Below, piece by piece: positions 10,702 to 22,539 of a stretch of DNA of 64,000 bases. Position 1 is the first letter of the stretch, and every line of letters starts with the position of its first letter. The notes under the pieces are model-generated. The model searched no databases. It worked only from the letters and a program-made list of their open reading frames with translations, and was not told where the DNA came from. Location: assembly GCA_963920765.1 (NCBI GenBank), contig OY987248.1:12806539-12870538 (forward strand), read 5' to 3'. The translations under genes were made by a program, and so were the position numbers. The DNA comes from Ulota crispa. Its lineage: Eukaryota; Streptophyta; Bryopsida; Orthotrichales; Orthotrichaceae.

Positions 10702-11546
10702 CTCTTTAAGGTGCGTGCATCTAAAAAGTGGATGTGCCTTGGTCAACCTTTATTGTAATTTTCAAAATATCAATTTTTGGTATGTGGCCCAAACTAAGAA
10801 AATGAAACTCCTTTCTATTCCATTTAATTTTTTTGAAAAATGTCAAAAATCAAAAGAGTTATTGCCATTGAAAGCTCAAAGTGTTAAAATCCATATAACA
10901 CAATATGGTGTGTGTTTCATTCATATTTTTTATTCTTTAAATGCACTTTAAATATAAACTACAAAATTATGTTTCTCATTCTACCATTCATTTATGGTAG
11001 AAATTACATATTTACAAAATATGTATTCTAATTGATATGATTTTATTTCCACATTTAGCTCTAAAAAATCACAATAATTTGAATGTTCAATCAAATTTAT
11101 CGAAAAAATTACAACAAATAGAAAAGAAATATGTCTTCCAGCAAAAATTATGAAAACTTTATTAGTTATTTAAATATAAGAATAAACTTGATTTGATAGT
11201 CAAATTTGACTTTAAATTCTTTGTTGTGGATTTTTTGGGTGTAAAAAATAAAATAACCAATTGAAAATTTTTCATACTAATCTCTAATGTTGCTTGTACC
11301 TCTAGAAAAAAATTCAAGTAATTTGGATTTATTTTGCTAATTTATCTTATTTATGTTCATTTTTTGAAAGACAATTGATAACAATTACAAATTTTCATGA
11401 AACAAATTGAAATTTTTTGCAGTGATATATCATTCATATTTCAAGCAATACAAATATAAAATTGTTATTTTAACACACTTTAAAAGGCAAGATTTAGTTT
11501 AGACATGAAGTTTGACCATTTCAAAATGGATCAAGTCCTTTAGGGG
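10702..11546. mobile_element. TTAA-flanked element, CYCTTTAAGG ends (845 bp)
   Basis: TTAA at 10698-10701 and 11547-11550 flank imperfect inverted ends CTCTTTAAGG and CCTTTAGGGG. The interior is very AT-rich with no transposase. I group it with the element at 9567 by the TTAA duplication and CCCTT-like ends. No empty site is available here. Confidence 0.5.
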
Positions 11547-11550
11547 TTAA

Positions 11551-12324
11551 AGTGGGTCCATAAAAATGCCTTAAGATGTTTTCCTCAAATGTTTGGGAGA
11601 ATGCGTCAATGAAAGACGTTTTCTCTAATGACGTATTTCCTTGTTTTCGGCGGCCAACGGGATGATGCCATGTTACCTCAATAGAAGGGAGTAATCAAGT
11701 GGGACCTTCTAAAATGTTGGGTATCTAAAACTTATTTTGTGCTTTTAGTTTTATTTATAGTTTTTTATTCTTGTTAATCCTTTGACTTATATTGTCAATG
11801 AGAATGAGATTTCTGGTTAATCATTTGTTAATAGTGATCACGCGAGACGGATCAGTCCGTGAACATGCCGATGAGAATAGGGCATGAGATCAATACGACG
11901 TGCAGGCCCAAGGTTTTTTTTTTTGGTTTCCGATCAATACTTATGTGGAATTCTTTGAAAATAGTTTGTAGCTTGCAGGCTCCATCCTATTTTTGGTTGG
12001 AGTTGAAGGTGACCACTATACATGGATTTCTGGCATCATGGGATTTCTTTTGTAGGCAAAAAAATATTCATTGACATTAATTTGAAAATATCCAAATAAC
12101 CATTGACATTACTTAATTATTGCATGGAGTTGGATTAGACAATACCTCAAACAATTTTAAAGTGATGGCATCAATTTTTAATTTGACAAGATATTTATGA
12201 CTGCAATGCAATTTTCATGATTGCAATCTGAGATTATTTGAAAAAAATTCCCCTTTTCTTTCTATAGACTTGAAGATCACATTTTTTTTGAGGCAATTGG
12301 GCCTCAAATTGCCCCCCAAAAAAA
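11551..12324. other. Spacer, no gene seen
   Basis: No coding sequence, RNA gene or inverted repeat could be supported. A few short open frames lack any family resemblance. Confidence 0.4.
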
Positions 12325-12666
12325 GGGAAAATATCAAAAATAGGCCTAACAATTGGCCGTATTTCAAAAACAGTCCTAACAATTTAGAAATATCAAAAAT
12401 AGGCCTCATCTGGGTCCTGAGTTTTTGCAGCTGATTTCTTTCAATTCCCAACCGGTTAGTCAAGGAACTTTTTTTTGTTATTTTCTCTATATCATATTAT
12501 AAATATTGAAAAATTAGATTTTAAACCAACTTTTTAGCCAATCGCAAGCGGTTTTTTCTCATTTCAACCGGCTAGCTTTGAACTAGTTGTTAGTTCTTCC
12601 TAGACCGCCTCATCACATATAAAAAGTAGGTCTTGCAACTAAGGTGTCATGTGCATGTTTATATAT

Positions 12667-13077
12667 GGGAATTGATATGAGCACATTCGGAGTTTGATTT
12701 ATGCACACAAAGAGAGGGATAAATTTTAGATATTTACCACCAACAAGCTAATTTGGAAAGTTCAAATTTAGATTTGGATTTAGAGACCTTGATTTAATTT
12801 AGAACCATAATGGAGGTTACAATTGAACTATGCCCAATGCAAAAGCTTAGCTAGGGGGCAAATTACTACTTTTGCCCTTGTTTGTAAAAAAAGTTGAGAT
12901 TTTGCATTGGGCATAGTTCAACTATAACCTCCATTATGGTTCTAAATTAAATCAAGGTCTCTAAATCCAAATCTAAATTTGAACTTTCCAAATTAGCTTG
13001 TTGATGGTAAATATCTAAAATTTATCCCTCTCTTTGTGTGCATAAATCAAACTCCGAATGTGCTCATATCAATTCCC
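12667..13077. mobile_element. 410-bp foldback element, F family copy 1, inside a larger palindrome
   Basis: The ends GGGAATTGATATGAGC and GCTCATATCAATTCCC are inverted and the arms are nearly perfect for about 200 bp each, meeting near a GCTTAGCTAGGGGG loop. Length 411 bp, as in copies 2 and 4. The flanks outside are also inverted copies of each other, so no target duplication can be read. Confidence 0.75.
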
Positions 13078-13219
13078 ATATATAAACATGCACATGACAC
13101 CTTAGTTGCAAGACCTACTTTTTATATGTGATGAGGCGGTCTAGGAAGAACTAACAACTAGTTCAAAGCTAGCCGGTTGAAATGAGAAAAAACCGTTTGC
13201 AATTGGCTGAAAAGTTGGT

Positions 13220-13475
13220 AACACTATATGAGGTAAATTGGGAAAACGGGGGGTCCCAATTTGTATGTCACCTAGATCCAAAGAAGTCATCTTAAACCAG
13301 ATTTAAAGGTGTCAGATTTAGTTTGAGCCACTGAGATTTTTTCCCTCGTGAATTCCTCCTCTCAGGTGACGACACGTGTACTGAAAAAACAAGCTAAGCT
13401 TGGATTTAGGTGATCACCTAAAACCTTTAAAGTCCCAAAAAGTACTCTTTTTCCTAATTTACCTAATATGGTGTT
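13220..13475. mobile_element. AACACCATAT-family MITE, 256 bp, TSD TGGT
   Basis: The ends are AACACTATATGAGGTAAATT and the diverged inverse TAATTTACCTAATATGGTGTT read without its first base. TGGT lies at 13216-13219 and 13476-13479. The element splits one arm of the large palindrome. The other arm, near 12530, is unsplit and in inverse orientation reads GTTGGTTTAAAATC, confirming insertion at one TGGT and its duplication. No coding capacity. Confidence 0.85.
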
Positions 13476-13984
13476 TGGTTTAAAATCTGATTTTTTGATA
13501 TTTATAATATGATATAGAGAAAATAACAAAAAAAAGTTCCTTGACTAACCAGTTTGGGAATTGAAAGAAATCAGCTCAGTTCACTGTACATACATTGATT
13601 TGGGCCCCACCCCTCATGGCCAAAAATAAATTATCTCCTTGGCTGCCTTTTGTGACGAGGTGCCTAGACTCTGGTTGGGAAATTTTTTGGACTTCACCAA
13701 CTAAAAATTGGCATAATTTGTACTCAACCGGTTTTTTTTGCCAGACTGTGCCGGATATGTTTCTAAATTTACTTTTTTAATATACTATATTTAGATTTTT
13801 AAATTAGCTTTTGGCAAAAGAAACATACTATCATGCTTAGGGGTGCAACTTAATCATACTATATGAGTTAAGTAACAAAATCTAATTACCATAAATATAT
13901 ATATTTTTTTTAAATTTGGTCATAATCACCTAGCATTAAAATTGCTATTGAAGGAGTTTTAAAACTATGGAAGATGTTTGTAAG

Positions 13985-14165
13985 AAGGAAAGATGTGCAA
14001 ATGGATGTTTCCTACATATCCATGCAATCAAATCTGAAAAATTCATCGCCAATGTTTGTCAATCATTTATCTTGTAAAATCCGGAATTTAATACAAAATA
14101 ATTCATCAAAAATAGGTTTTAGGTTTTTTGAAACCACTGTTTGGTATGCTTGATTGGGGTTGCAT
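13985..14165 (+). repeat. E-family internal block copy
   Basis: The sequence matches the block at 6630-6800 and 9360-9545 (CATATCCATGCAATCAAATC, TTTAATACAAAATAATTCA). Downstream at 14200-14285 it continues with a diverged copy of the E-family end (CTGTACAAGCGC). It probably belongs to another E-family element whose second end I cannot place. Confidence 0.55.
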
Positions 14166-14923
14166 AAGAATTTAAAAAATAGGATGCTAAGACAAGAAAA
14201 TGCTAACTATACTTTATATTGTGCAAGTTCTTTGACTTGCAAAGTAAGGAACTACCTATCTTTATTAACTGGTACTGTACAAGCGCAAAAATTTATTTAC
14301 AACAAAACCATGGAGTGGTTTTGAAAAACTCCAACACCCTAGATTGACAGCTTCAAAACTCCAATGCCCATAGGTGACAACTCCCAGTCAAATTCCTATG
14401 CCTGCAAGCTTTTGTGGGAGGTCTTGAAACTATGAGCCTTGAGATTTCAGATGAGGTCCCACCCATGTGTGTAGATGAGAGTTTTTGGACGTGACATGAA
14501 GCTTGATGACAGAAGCCGAAGTCGCTTTGGGCCAATGTGCAGGAAAAACCGGCTGCTAGTTCATTATTAGCCAGTGGAATTGGGAAAAAATTGGTTGCAT
14601 TTTGAAATTGCTGGCAAAAAGTTGGTTAGATTTTACTAAAAATTCTAAATATAGTACATTACTATGTAAATTTAGAAAAATATCCGGCACAGTCTGGCAA
14701 AAAAAACCAGTTGAGAACAAAAAATGCCGATTTTTAGCTGATGAAGTCCAAAAAATTTCCCAACCAGAGTCTAGGCACCTCGTCACGAAGGGCAGCCAAG
14801 GAGATAATTTATTTTTGGCCATGACAAGGGCGGGGCCCAGATTGACGTATGTGCAAACTGAGCCAAAGAAATCAACCGCAAAAACTCAAGACCTAGATGT
14901 GGCCTATTTTTGATATTTCTGAA

Positions 14924-15333
14924 AGGGATTTATATGTCTACCACACCCCTTCAAGTATTGTACCACACCCTTGGGGTAAATTTAGATTTCTACCATCAAA
15001 TATTTGAATTTGAGAATTTGGAATTAGGATTTGGACTTAGAGACCGTGATTTAGCCTAGAATCATAAAAAGGTTCATTGAACAACACCCAATGAAAAAGC
15101 TTATTTTTTTATAAACAAAAGTAAAAGTCATACTTTTCCCCCAAGCTTAGCTTTTTCATTGGGTGTTGTTCAATTACAACCTTTTTTTTTTATGGTTCTA
15201 GACTAAATCATGGTCTCTAAGTCCAAATCTGAATTCCAAATTCTCAAATTCACCTATTTGAAGGTAGAAATCTAAAATTTACCCTAGGATGTGGTACAAT
15301 ACTTGAAAGAGTGTGGTAGACATATCAATCCCC
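14924..15333. mobile_element. 410-bp foldback element, F family copy 2, TSD ATTTCTGAA
   Basis: Inverted ends: GGGATTTATATGTCTACCAC and a diverged inverse ending CATATCAATCCC. ATTTCTGAA occurs at 14915-14923 and 15334-15342. The opposite arm of the host palindrome (near 12390) has the uninterrupted site, ATTTCTAAATTGTT on the same strand sense. This supports a 9-bp duplication, typical of Mutator-like elements. Palindromic throughout, without genes. Confidence 0.85.
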
Positions 15334-15401
15334 ATTTCTGAATCGTCAGGACTGTTTTCGAAATACGACCAATTGTCAAGGCCTATTTTCGATATTTTCC
15401 C

Positions 15402-17148
15402 AATAAAAAAACACTGTGCAGCTGCCCACGAACTCCAGGCTGGGAGTGGCACTGCCGGGCCCGAGACCTGGGATTGGATACCTCAATCTCCACGTGCTGC
15501 TCCTTTGCCTGATCGAACCAATCACAGAGGTTGGTGCCGGATTTCCGTCTTCGTACAAGTGTACATCCCTCTTTCTTGGATGCCCGGTGACTCGATCGCC
15601 GGATCTGAACAAACGCTCCCGACAACGCTGCAGACGTACACAGCCTAGCTAACTCAGGCTATGTAGAATCACCGGAAAAGTATCATAGACATGCTACTCA
15701 CTGCGCACATTTGGGTTTCAAATGCTTTTCCGCAAGGTGGGTACCATTTTTTTTTATTTTTTTTGCTAATTTTTTAAATTTTTATGGTTAGTAAATGAGA
15801 CGAAAGTACTGTGATAAAACGAAATGATAATTTTATCTGAAAAGTTGCGAAATTTCTACAATCAAATTCACATGTACGTACACTAACGTGTGACCAATGT
15901 GCCATTTAGTAGCCATGATAGGCTTCATTATGGGAGCTACAAATGTTGCCTTCTTCTTTGTAAACATACAAAATTGATGAAGTTTTGTCATGTGACTTGC
16001 CAATTGCTACCAACTGATTGTAACATCTTAAATCATCAACGCACTTGAGTTTGAGAAATATAGAACAATTGAGATTATATGTGAGTTGTTTTGAAGGCTC
16101 AAATTAGAAATGTATGGTGAGTGGTAGTGCACATTATGAACCTCTGCACAGTAAGTAGTTGTGCATAGTACATGTTGTACTTACAATATACGGCCTAATC
16201 TAGCTATTCAAAATCATCAAATACGTAAACACACTCATCGATAGATTCAAAGCCTCATGAACCGTTGTAGTCAATGATTGAGGTGGTCAAGAATATCTAA
16301 ACCCACGAGAATGTACATCGATTTCTAATTGTTAAGGTCGTTACTTTGGGCGAGATTTGGCTGTTAGATAACACAAGCACACATACAAAACAAACGGTAT
16401 ATAGGGACACAATTTGGGAGACATGGTCCAGGCCCGGACAACGTCCAATTTCAATTATTCTAAAACGCTATTGAAAGTGATGAACAATCAATCGCGAGGC
16501 CAGGAAAGTAGTTGTTTTCACTACGTTCTACGTGCGTGTTCCACCTCCCGCAGTATTGCTCGTTTCTCAGGTTTTTGCAACAATCCGACTCGGGAACGGA
16601 ATAACTACCTTGAACTCCAAACAAATGATCGTAGGGTAGGCTAGCTTCCTTGGTAATCTGACGGTTGCCTGGTAGCTACTAAAGCATAAACAACTTGTTT
16701 TTTGAATCTAGCTAATATAGCATGATGAGCCCAAGTCATAGCAGCATCTCACACGGTTTAGGGAGCACTTTATTATGTGATGCGAGTGAATGTGTACGGC
16801 ATAGCTGGCATCAATTAAGTTTTGACTCTATTTATGTTTCTATGATGGCCCAAGAACATGCTTATTCTTTAGCTATGGTGGCGCGATGTTATATGTGAAT
16901 CCACTTACAAAGGACATCATACATTTGTGGTCCAATTAGGACTTTGCTATGGTATGATTTTGTTCATTGTGTTTGAAGTCATGTCTTTTTTAGCTTCTTT
17001 TCGCTTCTTTTTGTCATCTTTAAAATTACTGTAAGAATAGTTACAACGGTGTTATTTATTTATTTCTGGAACATTTTTGATTTCAAAATGATTATTCTGA
17101 TATAAAAGTCCATAATGAAATTATAGCATTTTTGAGATGTTTTCTTAT
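15402..17148. other. Spacer, no gene assigned
   Basis: 15410-15660 has balanced base composition and overlapping open frames on both strands, unlike the flanks, so it could be an old exon or gene remnant; I recognise no family. From 15720 on the sequence is AT-rich without supportable features. Confidence 0.35.
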
Positions 17149-17241
17149 TTAAGTATCATGGTTTTCAGCTTTACTATTATGTCTATTTTGTTGGGTTGTT
17201 ATGAGGTTTCGTAAAAAATGAACCAAACTTGAATTTAATCG

Positions 17242-17514
17242 CCCCCAATCCAAAGCTTGCTGTGTAGTAACAGTACCAATATCAACTAATCGTTGTTTCC
17301 AGATACAATTGTTGGTTAACATTTCTTCTATATCATCAATATGAGAAGCAAATTGTTGTGTAAATAGAAAAATACCTTCACCTAAGCCCAAAGGCATGTC
17401 TTGTGCAACTCCGCCTGGTCGTATGTAATTGGCATGCATCCTAGCTCCTGAAACTCTTTCATAGAATTCTAAAAGTTTTTCTTGCTCTTCAAAGGCCCAC
17501 AGGAACGGAGTTAA
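17242..17514 (-). pseudogene. nad7: nad7 exon fragment (NADH dehydrogenase subunit 7), mitochondrial origin
   Basis: The minus strand reads [19 protein letters not shown], then [53 protein letters not shown]. This is the central part of the 49-kDa complex I subunit. Similarity stops sharply after ALDWG, near the known land-plant intron site nad7i676, and the next bases probably are group II intron (GGGCGATT). Several codons differ from the usual plant residues by a C:G to T:A change (CAA, CAT and TGT where Arg codons are expected), which suggests decay after transfer. No initiation or transit peptide is present. Confidence 0.88.
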
Positions 17515-17529
17515 TTTTGTCATTAATTA

Positions 17530-18778
17530 AGTAATTCCATGAGGAATAACCATGAATAATCATAAATAAATAAATAAAATCATAAATAAAAGGGCCCAAA
17601 CCCAAAATTGCGCAATTAATCTTGCAGCCCAAAAATATCATTATTATCAAGACTGGAAAGACTAAAAGCCACACATAACCAAAATGAGGCTTTCCTAGGT
17701 AATAGCTCCGGCTCACTGTGAACAACTAGTAATGTCGGCAGAGCCTTAGAACAAAAAAAATGAATTTAGGAATTCGGATCAATAGCGACAAGGCAAAAAA
17801 ATCCGCGAGGCTATCTTGCAACAAAGACCGTGGTATTCCATAGAATATAGCATATTTATAATCTGCAATCACTACATAATTTTGAAACAAAAAAATGATT
17901 CATTGGCAGGGTCGAAGGCTTCTCTTCTTTGGCCTTTGGCAAAGGCTTTGCGCCCCCGGTACGCTACCTCTGTAGCCATAGCTCTTGGAAGGCGCGGAGC
18001 CTTTGCATAACAAATGACAAAAAAGCCAAAGGTTTCACCGTGAAAAAATAGATTTTTTGGAGCCTAAGCTATGCTCTGCGGTCTAGCTATGATAAATCGT
18101 AAAAAAAAATGGGTCCTTGAATAAAGCACGTTATTGCCTTGGGTCTATGAGGAATCTGAAAAAGAAGAAGAAAAAAGTAAAGGTTGGAATGATAGAATAA
18201 TAAATTGAAAAAGAGAAAATGAAAAAAACCATAAAACGAAAAAAAGAATTTCAGCTTTTTTTATCCTCCTCGATTGTGAAACGGGGAGTTAAGGTTAAAC
18301 CTATAGACTGAAAAGGCTCCCCTAGCTAATAGGCCTATGGTTCCATTCTTTAAGTTGCTAGAGGTACACATTCCTCTTCTTGATGTAGGCAATATACAAG
18401 AAATAGACTGCTCAGCCTGCAATGTCCAATAACAACGCTGAAATATTGAATCTATCAGCACCACAGCCAGTGGCATACGACTTCGATCTAACAGGCCCGG
18501 CCCCGTCATTTTTTGGAATAGGGGATCCCCTAACGTTGGCAACAACCACGGTAGTGGCAAAATTGCCGGAAGGAGAAGAACAAGCCTCTCCGACAAGTAG
18601 AGCAAAAGTTGAAAACACTGTTAGCTATTCAAGAGCAGTCTCGCAGCAGTTTACAAGAGAAGATAGTCACTTGTTTTTGCAAAATAGTTTGTGACAAATT
18701 TTGCTTTTCTAAATTGCAAAAACATCAGTCAAAACTAGTTCAACAAAGCATGGTATTATTGAAAGATGGAGTTTTGAA
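17530..18778. other. Mitochondrial spacer/intron part of NUMT
   Basis: Between the two gene fragments. 17530-17725 may be the 3' part of a nad7 group II intron (a GTGAGCCGGAGC stretch could be a damaged domain V). The rest is spacer. Open frames on both strands at 18260-18700 overlap each other and match nothing I know. Confidence 0.5.
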
Positions 18779-18853
18779 ATGAACAATTTTGCACAAAGAT
18801 GGCTGTTTTCCACGAACCACAAAGATATAGGGACTCTCTATTGCATTTTTGGT
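18779..18853 (+). pseudogene. cox1: cox1 5' fragment (cytochrome c oxidase subunit 1), mitochondrial origin
   Basis: From the ATG at 18779 the frame reads [20 protein letters not shown] then YCIFG, matching the start of land-plant COX1. The MNNFxQRW beginning is the bryophyte/lycophyte form. After codon 25 similarity ends abruptly and nuclear-looking sequence follows, so the transfer broke inside the gene. Confidence 0.88.
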
Positions 18854-19313
18854 CAAAAATTGGCAATATCGTAATAAAAGAAATTGGTGATGGCAAACTA
18901 GATTATTCTTCGCCAGCAAAACCGCATAAAAAACAAGTAAAGCGTTTAGGCACAAAGCGGAAACACTTGCAAAACACAAAAAAAAACACATTTTTTCATA
19001 AATATGAAAAGACCAAAAAAAAAAAAAAAAATTGAGTTTTATTCCTATGGTCTTTACGACCCCAAAGACCAAACAAAGCTTAAAGCGCTTAGGCCCAAAA
19101 CCTCAAGCCCACACTGAGAAAACGCATGAAAATACGGAACGATCCATCACAAATAAGTATTTGTCCTCTTGTATATTTAAGGGCATTTTAAGGGTTCTGG
19201 ACCTAAAATAGGAAGAATCAAATTACTATAATTTTTCATTTTCAATACTTCTTATGGCTTTCAATCCATGTTTTGACTTCATGTTGGCAACAATAAGTGT
19301 CACCAACATATAC
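18854..19313. other. Spacer with A-rich tract; no gene
   Basis: Contains an A-rich stretch at about 19010-19035 and nothing coding. It is the 3' boundary region of the mitochondrial insertion. Confidence 0.4.
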
Positions 19314-19317
19314 AAAA

Positions 19318-19575
19318 AACACCATATTAATTAAATTGGGAGATTTTCACTGAATTGAGAGATAATTAAAAGGAAATTTGACAAAAGGTTTTATTGCAAT
19401 TTAGCTTAAGTCAAGCTAAATTGCAATAACACCTTTCAAAATTGACTTAAAATTAGAAGGTTTTATGTCAATTCATTTGAAAACTCTACTTCTAATGGAA
19501 ATTGCTGATTCAAGTCAAGATCAACATGGTTATTTTGAGAGATGTCCAATCTCTCATTTTAATGAATATGGTGTT
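19318..19575. mobile_element. AACACCATAT-family MITE, 258 bp, TSD AAAA
   Basis: Ends AACACCATATTAATTAAATT and TTTTAATGAATATGGTGTT. AAAA is found at 19314-19317 and 19576-19579. The interior has an inverted pair (AAAGGTTTTATTGCAATTTA and its inverse) around GACTTAAG-like text. No coding capacity. Confidence 0.8.
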
Positions 19576-19774
19576 AAAATAAGTTATTTGTCATTTTTTG
19601 AAGTCAACTATGAGTTGACTACTTGACTACATTGGACAGACTATGAGCTCAATCAGGCACTCTAGGTGTACATGCAAGTACTACACAGACGGGAGGTCCA
19701 ACGTGACAACCATGCCCTAACATAATTATACGCTGCTATCTCAAACTACTAGCTTACTGCTAAGCAGGGTTTAA

Positions 19775-20018
19775 TCCCTAAGCGCCTAGTCTTGAAACAA
19801 AAAATGCTTGTTCTACTTACAATTGAATTGAAGTGCCCTTGTGGACTGAGAAATACAATCTACAAGATCTTACCATATAAATTGTTGGTGGAAAGCGTCT
19901 CCATTGTGTTGGGCTTGATTGGAGGTGGTTTCACAAAAAGAATGATGAGATTACATCAGTCAAACTTGCATTGACCTAGTTTTTGAGAGACAATATATTG
20001 TCTCTCGGGCGCTCAGGG
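19775..20018. mobile_element. TTAA-flanked MITE, imperfect ends
   Basis: TTAA at 19771-19774 and 20019-20022 flank TCCCTAAGCGCC and GGGCGCTCAGGG, inverted apart from one extra base. Size 244 bp, similar to the element at 9567. No empty site is available. Confidence 0.5.
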
Positions 20019-20594
20019 TTAATGGGACTGGGACATTATTCATGATTTCTTTGCACTTAGAGTTTTTTGGAAAATCCAAACTTTGCAAGCTATCGACTTG
20101 AATCAAATGTTGTTGGGTGATTGTTCTTTTGCATGTGTGCTCTAATTTTCTAAAATGGCCATACTAAAGTGACAAAAAATAGCAAAGTACTAAGCTTAGT
20201 GTTTGAAAGTAAAGTGTTGCAAGCTTGAAGTACTGTCATCGCTTACTAATCATGGAGACCATAAACGGTAGGTGGGTTAGTGGGTGTGATGAATGCTTGG
20301 TGCTAATTGAAACCCGGATAGATCACTTAGCGCATTTTACAAATGATGTGCAGCATAATATAGCAAGGATTTTATTCATTGGAGATAAAAGCTATAAGAA
20401 AATTACAAATAAAAATGGGAACATTCAAAGTGTTAAATCCCGTATAAACAATACAGCTACACAAAAAACATGGAATATTATCATTTTTTATATAAGTAGT
20501 GTAGAGTAATAAGTATTCAAGTATCCCATGTAGTACTATGTATACTCATTTATTCAGTAAAGGTCAGAGGTATCCTATGCAGTATTGTATTCGT

Positions 20595-20670
20595 ATAGAT
20601 CTTTATTGAAGGGGTGGGTATACAATGGGCGGTATAGATCTTTATTGAAGGGGTGGGTATACGATGGGCT
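20595..20670 (+). repeat. Tandem duplication of about 40 bp
   Basis: Two adjacent copies of a unit containing TATAGATCTTTATTGAAGGG and TGGGTATAC-ATGGGC. Differences are few, so the duplication is recent. Confidence 0.7.
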
Positions 20671-20744
20671 AGCTGTACTAGATGAAAAGTCTAAGATGTG
20701 ACTGTTGATGGATGTTGGATGACTCTGGCTTTTTGGCTTAGGGT

Positions 20745-21045
20745 TTGAACAAGCTTAATTTGGGAAATTTGAATTCAGATTTGGATTTAGAAATCTTGCT
20801 TTATTCTAGAACCTTAAAGGAGATTATAATTGAATAGTGCCTAAAAGAAAAGCTTAGTTAGGGAACAAATTATTACTTTTCCATTGTTTGTAAAAGAAGC
20901 TAAGCTTATTCATTAGGATTTGTTCAATTGCAACCTCCTTCAACGTTCTAAACTAAAACAAGGTTTTTAAATCCAAATTTGAATTCAAACTTTCCAAATT
21001 CAACTTGTTGATGGTAAATATCTAAAACTTATCCCTCCCTATGGT
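20745..21045. mobile_element. F-family foldback element, copy 3, left end truncated
   Basis: Contains the family core in both orientations: AATTTGGATTTAGA-type text left, AATCCAAATTTGAATTC right, and the GCTTAGTTAGGGAACAAATT loop region. The right end TAAAACTTATCCCTCCC is present but the matching left end is lost. More diverged than the other copies. Confidence 0.6.
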
Positions 21046-22539
21046 AAACTGCTTTGCCTATGAACAGTGCATGACTGAGTGGTGAGATACTGCAGTGGAT
21101 TTAGCAAAAAGCATGGTGGATTTAGTAATTCCCTTTACTTAAGAGTTTATTTTTCTACTTTATAAAGAAGATAGCTTAGGAAAAGATGGAATCTCCAAAG
21201 CCGTATAAATAATTATATAGTGCCCTAAAATAGGTCATTTTACCAAATTATATAATTATAGATGCCCTTTTATTTTTGCCTAGAAGATAAATAGCCCCTA
21301 AATATTACTTCCTCGCCGCATGTGGGGTACCCAAACATACTAAGAGTGATCTACCTGAGGATTGAAACCATACACCAGTGAGTGAGCATCTGCACAAGTG
21401 TAAGAATAATCCTTGACTTTTCATTTTCAACTTTTGTAGAAATAAGTGGGTGCCAGATGCTTGGACCAACTTTATGTGTTTTTTTTGTTCCTTTTTAAAA
21501 GTAGAAAATCAAAATTCAATTAATTGGTAGCATTCATGGTTGTCACATCAAGGCCAGATTTGGATGTTAGACACAATATGTAGACATACAAACAAAAAAA
21601 AAACAAAGTGGTTGTCCATGCTAGAGTCAGGGTGCGGACATTAGGGAATTTAGGGCGTGATTGCAGGGTTGCATTTGAATCCATGCTTTAAAAGAAGAAT
21701 ATAAAATAAATTTTTGAGTTTACACCTTCATTGTTTGTGTTTACATTGGACAAATTGGCGATTTAGGTTTGGTCCAATGTGACAACCATGGTAGCATTCA
21801 TGCACCAAAAATTGTGACAAATATCTTCACAAATATCCAATATTAATCCATCAATTAGGACTAGTATAGATTTTGTGTTTAGGGCTTTAGGCCATGCACT
21901 ATGAAGTCTTGAATTGTGCCAAAGTAATGGACTAACTGCATATTGTCAATGTAACTAGATTAAAGTTATAAGGTCATGACGTTGCGTCCACAATCCACCA
22001 TTGCAAGAAAATTTGATTAACATCACTTATTTAGATGTTCAAATGTTGAATTCTTGGATCTAAACAAAGTTATTTATTTTAGATAGTCAATTTGATCCTT
22101 GCAAAAACGCAACTATTATATTAATTTTGGACTAAACTAGAGTTTTGAGGAAGGAAAAGAAAAAATTAGCCTTGCATAAATTGAAGCATCTTGCTAAATG
22201 TAAGACACATGATACTTTCTTTGGAGTTGCCTATTTTATCAAAATGCATCTGAGCATGCACACAATTGTTCCAATTATAGTGAGACCTCCCACATGGAGT
22301 GCACTCCCGTTTTTTTTTTTATTATACACGTGCAATCAAATGAAGGGTTATTATAATCGCTTTAGTCTTAAATTTTTGACATGGCTTTATAAAAAGTAAG
22401 CATCAGTGAAACGGGGGTGGGCTCTTTATAAATAATGAAGGGTAGGGCATCATAATGAGAATTATAAACTTTTTGGTTGTACAATAGCCTTGCCAATATT
22501 CAAAAAACAAAAACTACACTTTTATTAGATATATTTTAA
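21046..22539. other. AT-rich spacer; no gene
   Basis: No coding pattern, RNA gene or repeat unit could be supported on either strand. Confidence 0.4.

Larger units (their letters stand above)
12325..15401. mobile_element. Large multi-layer palindromic element with nested insertions
   Basis: The outer ends are inverse copies: GGGAAAATATCAAAAATAGG at 12325 and a diverged inverse (ATTTTCGATATTTTCCC) ending at about 15401. A second pair of arms is 13560-13800 against 14590-14870, carrying similar text in opposite directions. A third palindrome, 12440-13565, is centred near 12880. MITEs at 13220-13475 and 14924-15333 interrupt it. No transposase is found. The arm pairs are seen directly; the order of insertion is inference. 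Confidence 0.65.
17149..18853. other. Nuclear insertion of mitochondrial DNA (NUMT)
   Basis: The segment carries a nad7 exon on the minus strand and the first 25 codons of cox1 on the plus strand, separated by about 1.25 kb of spacer that looks organellar (for example GGAAGGCGCGGAGCC and CCCCCGGTACGC). The same molecule is AT-rich nuclear repeat DNA on both sides. The edges are set only by where recognisable mitochondrial sequence ends, so they are minimum limits. An alternative is that this contig joins nuclear and organellar reads by mistake. Confidence 0.8.

Noticed and set aside
12658-13086. Target duplication for F-family copy 1
   Set aside because: The flanking 9-mers are inverse complements rather than direct repeats, because the flanks belong to a larger palindrome.
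15376-15652. Overlapping frames of 78-111 codons on both strands
   Set aside because: Balanced composition is suggestive, but no domain is recognisable in any frame, so no gene is called.
18261-18694. Overlapping open frames on both strands between nad7 and cox1 pieces
   Set aside because: They overlap each other, match no mitochondrial gene I know, and lie in spacer.
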